Made by a program: the position numbers and the translations under genes. Shown piece by piece: positions 53,733 through 61,695 of a DNA stretch of 64,000 nucleotides. Source of the stretch: Larkinella arboricola (GTDB lineage: Bacteria; Bacteroidota; Bacteroidia; Cytophagales; Spirosomataceae); NCBI RefSeq assembly GCF_003259745.1, contig NZ_QLMC01000004.1, forward strand, positions 744,001-808,000. Direction: 5' to 3'. The notes beneath the pieces are model-generated. The model had not been told where the DNA came from. It made no database searches and worked only from the letters and a program-made list of their open reading frames with translations. Positions within the stretch are counted from its first letter, which is position 1. The number at the start of each line of letters is the position of its first letter.

Positions 53733-55949
53733 ATGATCAAGTTCGAACCCTACGACACGGTTGAAGGAATCGTGGTTCACCGCGATGATGTCGATTTCAG
53801 CACTTTTTATCTGCTGCCTCCTCAACAGCCCACCATCCAGGTCGATGACAACGGTAATCCGCTTTTTAAGTTTATAAAGTATACGCTGCCGATCGACCGT
53901 CCGGATGGCCGGAAAGGAGGTGGTTATGTGGCCTTTAGCGTCAGCTTTACCACGCCCCCCGCAAAGGTGGAAGCCATCAAGGAAAAATTGCAGGAACGGG
54001 TGAACCAGGAAGCTGCCCAGAAAGGGATCAATCCGGCCCCGCCCGTGAAAATTGCGCCCATTAACTACACCGCCGGAACGTCGCGCATCAACATCACCAA
54101 AGAAAACAACCTGTTTGTCGAAAAGGTGTTTGATGCCGGAAAACCGTCGCTGTACGGCAACAACGTGGCCGCCTATAGCCTTGAATTGACGCCGGAAGGG
54201 GCAACCTTTTTCGAGTCGGCCTTGCAGGGGAAGGGCGGGAGTGTGGTGGTTGTGTATGAACTGACGTTTGAGGCCAAGCTTCCGCCGTTGCAGGCCATTG
54301 CGACCTTCAATTCCAGTGCTTTCTACAGCTACGTTCAGGACATTAACGTGGAAGAACGGCTTTGCAGCGAAGACGACTACAAGGAAACCCTGACCGAAAT
54401 TATGCGCCGGTCGGAGTCGCAGGACGTTAAGATCATCAAAGGAAGCTCCAAAGTGGACCCCAAAACGCTTGATGAAGTCAGAAGCTGGGCGCAGCAGGCC
54501 CTGACCAGCGCGGTAGAACGGCTGATGATTCAGGCCCTGCCGGTTGAGAATCCGGAAGAAGCCCGGAAGTGGTACAAGGAGGAAGACATTGAGGACGTCC
54601 GGCGGGAAGTGATGCGTCATCAGGTGTCCACGTTTTCGTTCAAGTACACCGAAGACATGATCATCGAGAAGCCCATTGCTCCGCAGGGCCCGGTGCTGAA
54701 CATCACCAACATGGTTGACAAAGACGGTAACCCGATTAAATGGGAGGATTACTCGCAGACTATCGACCTGAATGACCCGTTTTTCCAGCAGGTCAACGTG
54801 TCGGTGCAGGTAAGCGCGCCTTTCGATCAGTTGCCGATCAGCAGCGTGGAAGTACGGCTGAAATACAACGGCTTGCCGATGGATGTCATTGGCAGCGAGA
54901 TCAACGGCGAGTTCCGGTTTACGAGCGTCGATCAGGTGGCCCGGTTTGCCAGCTTCCGGGTTGAAGGCCAGAATACCTATACGTACAGCTATCAGGTCAA
55001 CTTTAAAGGGGCGGCCCGGGCTTTTCAGTCGGAGGAGAAAGCAATGGATATTTCCGAAGGAACGCTTCAGGTGAACGTCGACGATACCGGCATTCTGCTG
55101 GTGGATGTGGCTCCCGGCGATCTGAACTTTGACCAGGTCAAACAGGTGCAGGTTGTGCTCCAGTACCAGGATCAGCAGAACGGCGTTGATCTGATTGAGC
55201 AGCAGTATATCATGACGCCCACCGAGCGGAGTTTCCAGTTCCTGAACGTGATTTATGCCAAACGGTCGCAACCTTTCCGCTACCAGTGCAAGTACTTCAT
55301 GAAAGACGGCAAGGAATTTCAGATGGACATGAAGGAAAGCCATTCCAAACGGCTGTATATCAACGATCCTTTCAGCAATACCAAACGGATTGGCGTTCGG
55401 GCGGCTGGCGATCTGGAAAATGAAATTGCCAACATTTTTGTGGACCTGAAGTATACCGACGAGAAAAACCAGTATACCCAGGAAACGTCTCTTTCCCTGA
55501 GCAAGACGCAGCCCTTCTTCGACTGGTCGTTTCCGGTTATCGACGAAAACATCGGTAAGGTTATCTACAGCGGCAGCATTGTTTACAAAGACGGAACGAT
55601 TGAGCCAATTCCGGAAACGGAAACTACGTCCAGCACCCCGCTGATCGGGGAGGACATTCAGGACCGTCTGAGCATCTTCATTACGGCCGAAGCCCTGAAT
55701 TTTACACAGGTGAAACTGGTCAGCCTGCAAATGAAATACAGCGATCCGATTAACAACATTCTGGAACGCAAGGCTTTTGTGTTCTCCAGTGCCCGTCCGA
55801 AAGATCAGCTCTGGAACCTGAAACTGAAGGACAAAACCGTGATCAATTACGAGTGGGCGGCCACGTACATTATGAACGATGATACGCAGAAACTGGTTGG
55901 GCCGGTTACCACCGACAGCATGAACCTGCTGTTGACCAGTCCGGCTTAA
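53733..55949 (+). CDS. Cluster protein C: module plus tandem beta-sandwich repeats
   Basis: The 738 aa protein is of an unrecognised family, paralogous to D and E. Residues 8-31 read D-T-V-E-G-I-V-V-H-R-D-D-V-D-F with F-Y-L-L-P (25-29). Then come F-K-F-I-K-Y (45-50) and G-G-G-Y-V-A-F-S-V (62-70). K-P-S-L-Y-G-N-N-V-A-A-Y-S-L with V-V-V-V-Y-E-L-T-F follows about 140-190. A helical part leads to D-P-F-F-Q-Q-V-N-V near 348. Behind it four units of about 95 residues repeat the pattern V-x-V-x-L-x-Y, D-G and a closing d-P or t-t-S. No signal peptide or membrane helix. First gene of a tight run C-D-E-F-G. Confidence 0.75.
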   Translation: MIKFEPYDTVEGIVVHRDDVDFSTFYLLPPQQPTIQVDDNGNPLFKFIKYTLPIDRPDGRKGGGYVAFSVSFTTPPAKVEAIKEKLQERVNQEAAQKGINPAPPVKIAPINYTAGTSRINITKENNLFVEKVFDAGKPSLYGNNVAAYSLELTPEGATFFESALQGKGGSVVVVYELTFEAKLPPLQAIATFNSSAFYSYVQDINVEERLCSEDDYKETLTEIMRRSESQDVKIIKGSSKVDPKTLDEVRSWAQQALTSAVERLMIQALPVENPEEARKWYKEEDIEDVRREVMRHQVSTFSFKYTEDMIIEKPIAPQGPVLNITNMVDKDGNPIKWEDYSQTIDLNDPFFQQVNVSVQVSAPFDQLPISSVEVRLKYNGLPMDVIGSEINGEFRFTSVDQVARFASFRVEGQNTYTYSYQVNFKGAARAFQSEEKAMDISEGTLQVNVDDTGILLVDVAPGDLNFDQVKQVQVVLQYQDQQNGVDLIEQQYIMTPTERSFQFLNVIYAKRSQPFRYQCKYFMKDGKEFQMDMKESHSKRLYINDPFSNTKRIGVRAAGDLENEIANIFVDLKYTDEKNQYTQETSLSLSKTQPFFDWSFPVIDENIGKVIYSGSIVYKDGTIEPIPETETTSSTPLIGEDIQDRLSIFITAEALNFTQVKLVSLQMKYSDPINNILERKAFVFSSARPKDQLWNLKLKDKTVINYEWAATYIMNDDTQKLVGPVTTDSMNLLLTSPA

Positions 55950-56032
55950 ACGCTCCGGGTCAGGCGGCCCGACGCCGTCCGGTTGCCTGACCCTTCTCTA
56001 TCCGATCCACGTATCCAGACTCCCTTATTCTC

Positions 56033-58306
56033 ATGCTTTATCTAGAAGCTCCCTTCGAAGTCATTGAAGGCATCTCTATTTTTAGTGACCATGCCGACCC
56101 GTTGCAGTTTTACTACATGCCGCTGATGCCTCATTTTACGACCATCGAGGATTCGGTGTCAGGCGTGAAGGTGCCTCAACTTCAGTTGATTAAGTACAAA
56201 GGTGACGCCGGAAATGGCGGTTTCCTGAATTTTGATGTCAACCTGGGCATTGATCCGGAGTTGTTAAAAACCATTGCCCGGAAATTACGCACGAAAAACA
56301 ACCTGACCGCCGAACCGCGCGTGGTTCCGGTGCCGCTCATCGACGGAACCGTCAAACTGATGCTGCTCGACCGCGAAACGGGCGACACGCCACCGGAGGA
56401 TTCGGAAAAAGGCCCCCGGTTTGTTCAGAAAATCAGCCATTACGCCAAACCGTCGCTGTACGGCGACAATCAGGCGGCTTTTTCGGTCGCCCTTGATCAA
56501 AATGGCGTGACGGTGCTGGAGAAAGCCATGCAGGGCGAAATGTCGCCCATTGGGGTGGTTTATTCGCTGGATTACCTGGCTCTGCGCCCGGCCTACTCGG
56601 TGCGGGTGTCGGCGGACTGGGACCGGGTTCAGCACCATTTGCAGGACTCCTTCGGGACCAACTTCCTTGTTTTTTCCTCCGAAATCGACAAAGTGGTCGA
56701 TGAGCTGATCGAGTCGCAGGCCATCAAACTGGAAATTGACAGCTTTATTCCACCGGGCGACAATGCCGCCGAGTTGCTGGGGCGATTGGACCGCGCCATT
56801 AACGAGGTAAAAGATATGGTGCTGGAAAACTTCTTTGAACCGTCGGTGCAGCCAATTACGGACGAAGAAGAGGAAGACGGTTGGGACAAAGCTGCCGGTT
56901 TTGCCGAGCGGATTGCCCTGATGCACGCGCGCGGTGGACACCAGCCATTGTTCACGATGAAGAAGGTCGATATTACCCGGATTGATCGTAAACGGCTGGA
57001 TGTCAACATGACGGAGCGGACCACCGTGGTGCGCAGTATTTTTCCGCAGGGGCACTTGCAGGGCTTGTTTCAACTGCTCCGCGACGGTGGTGTTACCATG
57101 AGCCGGTTTGTGACGGAGGTAGATCTGGACGATCCGTGGTTCCGCGAACGGCGGGTTAACGTGATCGCCCGGGCCAATTTTTCCACGGATAATGTCGAAT
57201 CCGTCAACGTCCGGCTGGAGTATGATGGCGACGCGAAGAACGCCATTCTCGACGCGGCCAATCCCCAGAAGACGTTGAAATGGAACAGCGAACTGGTCAA
57301 CGGTGCCGAGATTAAAGCCGTGAAAGCCAGTTACAAAGTGTCTTTCAAAAACGTCGATGCGTCGGAGCGGCCGGTTAGTCTATCGTCGCCGGAGGTGGTG
57401 ATTGATACCGAGAATTATGAAATCCGGCCACACGAACTTTACAGCCTGGTGCCGGTGTCGATCATTGCGCTGGATTTTCCGTGGACCGTCTACCCGCATG
57501 TCGAAGTACAGGTCCGGTATGCCGATGCCGCCCATCAGATCAACATCAACGAAACGTTTTTGCTGAATCAGCAGAAAACCTCGGATATCTGGAATCTGTT
57601 CGCGCTGGACCCCGCCCGTCGGAGTTTTCAATACAAGCTGATTTTCCGGTCGGCCGACCACCGCGATGTCGAACGGCCCTGGGCGGATAACGATACCGAG
57701 AAAATCATCATTCGCGACCCGTATCCCGTCAAACGGAGGCTACAGGTGGTGCCCGCCTTCAACTGGACTGAAGTTGAAAACGTGTTTGTGGACGTGACTT
57801 ATGAAGACCGTGCCAACAGCATCCGGGAGGACCAGTCGGTGAATTTCAATCCGAACGCCAAAGATGTCAAGACGGTCGAAGTCAGGCAGTTTGTCAATCC
57901 CGAACACCGGTTTATGACCTACAAAACCACGATCATTTCCAAAGACGGAACCGTTCGGGAAACGCCCTCGTCGGTAACGCTGGCGGAGCGGGCCATCATT
58001 ACACCCCAGATGCGGGGCCATAAAATCCTGTCCGTTCTGCCGGAAGCCGTGCCGTTTGCCGACCGCGGCATCAAGGAGTTTACCGTGCTGGTGAAGTACG
58101 AGGACGTTCAGGCCGGGCTGAGTTTTACCGACAGCTTCCGGTTTGCTTCTCATCAGGACCGCCCCCGGTATTTTGAATATGATTACGCCGATCCAAACAA
58201 TACAGGCTGTCAGTACCAGATTACCTACCTGCACACCAACGGTTTACAGCGCGTCAGCGACTGGAAAACGTCGGATGAGGATACACTGACGGTTACGACG
58301 GCCTAG
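56033..58306 (+). CDS. Cluster protein D: module plus tandem beta-sandwich repeats
   Basis: The 757 aa paralogue of C and E opens with V-I-E-G-I-S-I-F-S-D-H-A-D-P-L-Q-F-Y-Y-M-P (10-30), then L-I-K-Y (52-55), G-G-F-L-N-F-D-V-N (62-70), and K-P-S-L-Y-G-D-N-Q-A-A-F-S-V with I-G-V-V-Y-S-L-D-Y near 140-185. An acidic patch T-D-E-E-E-E-D-G-W (about 276-284) occupies the place where E has its Gly-rich linker. D-D-P-W-F-R-E-R-R-V-N-V (about 365) starts the repeat part, with about four units to the end. It lies 83 bases after C. The function is unknown. Confidence 0.75.
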   Translation: MLYLEAPFEVIEGISIFSDHADPLQFYYMPLMPHFTTIEDSVSGVKVPQLQLIKYKGDAGNGGFLNFDVNLGIDPELLKTIARKLRTKNNLTAEPRVVPVPLIDGTVKLMLLDRETGDTPPEDSEKGPRFVQKISHYAKPSLYGDNQAAFSVALDQNGVTVLEKAMQGEMSPIGVVYSLDYLALRPAYSVRVSADWDRVQHHLQDSFGTNFLVFSSEIDKVVDELIESQAIKLEIDSFIPPGDNAAELLGRLDRAINEVKDMVLENFFEPSVQPITDEEEEDGWDKAAGFAERIALMHARGGHQPLFTMKKVDITRIDRKRLDVNMTERTTVVRSIFPQGHLQGLFQLLRDGGVTMSRFVTEVDLDDPWFRERRVNVIARANFSTDNVESVNVRLEYDGDAKNAILDAANPQKTLKWNSELVNGAEIKAVKASYKVSFKNVDASERPVSLSSPEVVIDTENYEIRPHELYSLVPVSIIALDFPWTVYPHVEVQVRYADAAHQININETFLLNQQKTSDIWNLFALDPARRSFQYKLIFRSADHRDVERPWADNDTEKIIIRDPYPVKRRLQVVPAFNWTEVENVFVDVTYEDRANSIREDQSVNFNPNAKDVKTVEVRQFVNPEHRFMTYKTTIISKDGTVRETPSSVTLAERAIITPQMRGHKILSVLPEAVPFADRGIKEFTVLVKYEDVQAGLSFTDSFRFASHQDRPRYFEYDYADPNNTGCQYQITYLHTNGLQRVSDWKTSDEDTLTVTTA

Positions 58307-58341
58307 AGGATGTTTTTGATCACACCAAAAAACACTAGAAA

Positions 58342-60714
58342 ATGCTGGAAATTGGAAGTAAAACCATGACCGTCGATGGCATCACGGTATTTGCCGACCA
58401 CGCCGACCCGAATCAGTTCTGGTACCTGCCGGGGCCCGTTCAGTTGGCCCGCCGACCGCAGGATAACCAGGCCGCGTTTACGTTCATCAAATACGGCGAT
58501 GTGGAAGGGGAGAACGTCGTCGGACGCGGGTTCCTGATGTTTGAAGTGAACCTGCGGCTGACCCCCGATCTGGAACGTAAAATTCTGTCCCGCCTGTCGT
58601 CCATCGCTCCGGATCGTCCGCGACTGGCCGCCGTGCCGTTCGACGACGGTAGCGTGGAGTGCATTGCGCTGGATTTGCAGGGCGGGGGCGGAACCGTCGC
58701 TCAGGTAACCGATCAGGGAACGTTTCAGGCCGTCGAGGCCATTCTGGGCACTTCGGTACCGTCCCTGCACGGCGACAACTCAGCGGCTTTCAGTTTGAGA
58801 CTCAGCCAGGCAGGAGCCGTCATTCTGGAGAATGTGTTTAAAGATAAAGGGCAGCCCATTGGTGTTGTGTACTCGCTTAAATACAGTGGCTTACTGCCTG
58901 CGCTGCATGTTGAAATCAAAGCGAATCTGAAACGGGTTTACGACCACTTCAGTGCCAACCTCGAAGCGCAGTATTATTTCATTCGGGCCGGGATTGATGC
59001 CGGGTTTGAGAAATTGAAGCAGGAGGGGGTAATCACAATTAATGTCATTAACTTCTCGACCGCTGCCGATCGCCAGATCAAGGAAGACTGGGCGTTGAAT
59101 TTCTTCAAGGAAATGCTGCTGGCCGACTGGTTCAAGCCCACGCTGACACCGGGCCAGCTGGCGGGTGGTTTAGCGCAAGCCGAAAACCTCGATACTGTCC
59201 GAACCCGCGCCGATAAACTAAGGCCACCCCAAACGCCTACACCGCCCCAACCCGGTAACGGGACGCCCCCCGGCGGAACCAATCCGGGTGGCGGCACACC
59301 GGGTGGCACGAATCCCGGCGGAGGGACGCCCGGAGGCACCAATCCCGGAGGTGGTACACCCGGCGGAACCAATCCGGGTGGTGGCACGCCGGGTGGCGGT
59401 ACACCAGGGGGGACAACACCGGGCGGCAATACTCCGCCAGTAACTCCCCCCATAACCACGCCGGTTGACCGGGGGTCGGGTGCGCCGGAACAACCCACGC
59501 GCGTGACCAATCCGCCGGCCACTACAAACCCGGCTGCGGCCGCGACCGCTGCGACCGGAATGCCACCCCAGTCCAGCCCGGCGGCTCCGGTTCAGCAGGC
59601 CGGGTTGAATTTCACGCCCAGCACGGCACCGAGCCCAGCCAACATTCAGGCCGATTCGGCGGTGGTGTCCTTTAAGCTGAAATTTATCAAACAGATTGAG
59701 GACAAGGAATTAACCTTCGAGTTTAACCGGTCGGAAGCCGTACAGCGTCTGTACCCGGCGCAGGGCTTTTTCGGGTTGCTGGCGCAGGATTTGTCCAGGG
59801 AGGGCCACTTTTTTGAAGTGGACGGTGACGATCCTTTTTTCCGGGAATTCCGGGTTTCGGTGGAAACGCCCTTTGACAAGAAGCGGATTGGGCTGGCTTC
59901 GGCTCACGTTAAACTCCAGTACGGCAAACCCGGCAGCCCTGATCGGAAATTCAAAGATTTCGTCATTGATGAAACGAGTCCTGAAAAGCTGGACTGGCTG
60001 GTGAAAATGACGCCCGGTATGCTGGACTACAGCCAGCAGATTCAGTTCCATTTCGATCCGGATTCGGACTGGATTGGTGAGCAGCAAAGTTATGAACTGC
60101 CGGAGGTGATGACGGAAGACCGGACCCTGCTGGTTCACCCGTTCGACCACCTGGGTTTCCTGGAAATTGAAGTGTCGCCAAGTCTGGTGGACTGGACCGT
60201 GGTTTCGTCCGTTGATGTGCATCTGGCCTACACGTCGCCGACGGGCTGGAATCCGAAGGAAACTTTTTCGTTTGCCCAGGACCGAAATGCCGTTCAGACC
60301 TGGAAGCTGCGACTGAGCGATGCAGAAGCCCGGGCGTTTACCTACCACTGCGAATACCGGCTCAGGGACGGTTCGGTTCAGACGATGGAACCCGTTACCG
60401 GCGAAACCACCAAAATTGCCGTGCCCAATCCCTTCTATGTTATTGCCGTTGACTTCGTGCCCCTGTTCGACACCAACCTTATCCGGATGGTATTCATCGA
60501 CATTGAGTACGACGATCCGGACAACGAATTGCAGGTCCGGGAGCGGTTGAGACTAACAACGGAAACGGAGCCGGTGAAATTCCGCCTGAACGTCGAAGAT
60601 CCCAAAAAGCGCCTTTTCCGGTACCGGTTTACGTTTGTCGGGAAAGATAATTCGCTCCAGATGGGCGAGTTTGTGGAGACCAGTGAAACCCTCATCGGCG
60701 TGGTCGGTGCCTAA
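58342..60714 (+). CDS. Cluster protein E: module, Gly/Pro/Thr-rich tandem linker, beta-sandwich repeats
   Basis: The 790 aa paralogue of C and D opens with V-D-G-I-T-V-F-A-D-H-A-D-P-N-Q-F-W-Y-L-P (11-30). F-I-K-Y-G-D follows, then G-R-G-F-L-M-F-E-V-N (61-70), and P-S-L-H-G-D-N-S-A-A-F-S-L with I-G-V-V-Y-S-L-K-Y. A linker of about 120 residues (about 295-430) begins with four exact G-G-T-N-P-G-G-G-T-P units (311-350) and continues as degenerate Gly/Thr/Pro and then Pro/Ala/Thr/Gln sequence. D-D-P-F-F-R-E-F-R-V-S-V near 496 opens three repeat units. No signal peptide. It lies 35 bases after D and 15 bases before the first caspase gene. Confidence 0.75.
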   Translation: MLEIGSKTMTVDGITVFADHADPNQFWYLPGPVQLARRPQDNQAAFTFIKYGDVEGENVVGRGFLMFEVNLRLTPDLERKILSRLSSIAPDRPRLAAVPFDDGSVECIALDLQGGGGTVAQVTDQGTFQAVEAILGTSVPSLHGDNSAAFSLRLSQAGAVILENVFKDKGQPIGVVYSLKYSGLLPALHVEIKANLKRVYDHFSANLEAQYYFIRAGIDAGFEKLKQEGVITINVINFSTAADRQIKEDWALNFFKEMLLADWFKPTLTPGQLAGGLAQAENLDTVRTRADKLRPPQTPTPPQPGNGTPPGGTNPGGGTPGGTNPGGGTPGGTNPGGGTPGGTNPGGGTPGGGTPGGTTPGGNTPPVTPPITTPVDRGSGAPEQPTRVTNPPATTNPAAAATAATGMPPQSSPAAPVQQAGLNFTPSTAPSPANIQADSAVVSFKLKFIKQIEDKELTFEFNRSEAVQRLYPAQGFFGLLAQDLSREGHFFEVDGDDPFFREFRVSVETPFDKKRIGLASAHVKLQYGKPGSPDRKFKDFVIDETSPEKLDWLVKMTPGMLDYSQQIQFHFDPDSDWIGEQQSYELPEVMTEDRTLLVHPFDHLGFLEIEVSPSLVDWTVVSSVDVHLAYTSPTGWNPKETFSFAQDRNAVQTWKLRLSDAEARAFTYHCEYRLRDGSVQTMEPVTGETTKIAVPNPFYVIAVDFVPLFDTNLIRMVFIDIEYDDPDNELQVRERLRLTTETEPVKFRLNVEDPKKRLFRYRFTFVGKDNSLQMGEFVETSETLIGVVGA
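59272..59436 (+). repeat. In-frame 30-bp tandem repeat encoding G-G-T-N-P-G-G-G-T-P
   Basis: Four 30-base units (59272-59301, 59302-59331, 59332-59361, 59362-59391) encode the identical decapeptide. Three 15-base half-units (59392-59436) follow with G-G-G-T-P, G-G-T-T-P and G-G-N-T-P. The DNA units differ at many third codon positions while the peptide is constant, so the protein sequence appears to be under selection rather than freshly expanded. Confidence 0.9.
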
Positions 60715-60729
60715 ACAGCAATTAAAACT

Positions 60730-61662
60730 ATGACAAAGCGAGCATTAGTCGTTGGCATCAATAACTACACCATTCAGAGCCAGCACGATCAGAATCTTTA
60801 CGGTTTGAGTTGGCCCACCCTACAGGGGTGCGTGCGCGACGCCGACAGTGTTTACCACCTGTTTATTGAGGCTTTTGGGTTCGAGTCCGAAAACGTGATT
60901 CTGCTGAAGGATGCCCAGGCTACCCGGCGGAACATTCTGAGCGCCCTGACATACCTGCACGCCAATTCGGAAGCCGGTGATGTTATCGCCTTTTTCTACG
61001 CGGGGCACGGCGGACTGCTGCCGGCCAGCACCGAAGCGAACAACAACCGGTTTTACGAATCGATCATTCCGTATGAAGGCGACTGGATTTACGATTTTCA
61101 ACTGGATGCCATCGCCACGGCGGCCGGTTTTAATCCCAATCACGTCAATTTTACGCTGATCATGGATTCGTGCCACGCGGGCGGTTTACACGCGGCTGAT
61201 TCGATCATTCACGGGACGCCCCGTACGGTTCCGTTTCGGCCGGACATTGCCGCCAACATCAAGCACATGCAAACCTGGTGGCCGTTTGGTGTCTGTCTGC
61301 CCAGCGGTTCGAATGAACTGTTTCCGAATGTTAGCAATCCCGTTATCGAAAATGGGCAGTTGGTTGATCTCGACATTGATCCGAACAAGACGCTGATTGC
61401 TTCGGCCAAAGCGACGCTGATTGCCGCCTGCCGGTACGACGAAACGGCGGGCGAAACGCCCAATCACGGGTATCTGACCCAGGCCCTGCTGGATACCGTA
61501 AACAGCTGTCCGTTCCGGATTACGTACCAGGGGCTGATTGACCGGTTGATTACGCGGGTTCAGACGCTGTCGGGCAATACCCAGACTCCGCAACTGCTCG
61601 GTCAGCTTGGCCGGTCGGGTGAGACGTTTCTGGACGGCTGGCGGACCTCCATACCAGGCTAA
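60730..61662 (+). CDS. Caspase-like peptidase (family C14), cluster protein F
   Basis: This is a cysteine protease of the caspase/metacaspase fold. The 310 aa protein starts directly with the first strand K-R-A-L-V-V-G-I-N-N-Y (3-13). The catalytic His93 lies in F-Y-A-G-H-G-G and the nucleophile Cys148 in M-D-S-C-H-A-G-G. The C-terminal region carries T-Q-T-P-Q-L-L-G-Q shared with protein G. No death-fold, NTPase, membrane or signal segment is attached. The D-S-C-H type occurs in orthocaspases and metacaspases, which as a rule cleave after Arg or Lys; this preference is inferred. It lies 15 bases after protein E, so co-expression is nearly certain. Confidence 0.9.
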   Translation: MTKRALVVGINNYTIQSQHDQNLYGLSWPTLQGCVRDADSVYHLFIEAFGFESENVILLKDAQATRRNILSALTYLHANSEAGDVIAFFYAGHGGLLPASTEANNNRFYESIIPYEGDWIYDFQLDAIATAAGFNPNHVNFTLIMDSCHAGGLHAADSIIHGTPRTVPFRPDIAANIKHMQTWWPFGVCLPSGSNELFPNVSNPVIENGQLVDLDIDPNKTLIASAKATLIAACRYDETAGETPNHGYLTQALLDTVNSCPFRITYQGLIDRLITRVQTLSGNTQTPQLLGQLGRSGETFLDGWRTSIPG

Positions 61663-61695
61663 TTACATCATTTTGACCTTAATGCACGACTAAAA

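Noticed and set aside
53712-55730. Open frame of 672 codons on the minus strand opposite cluster protein C
   Set aside because: The plus-strand frame shows conserved motifs shared with D and E; the antisense frame is low-complexity His/Arg/Phe-rich and unconserved.
59272-59436. Tandem 30-base repeats as a CRISPR array
   Set aside because: Units are contiguous, in frame and encode a constant decapeptide with no spacers.
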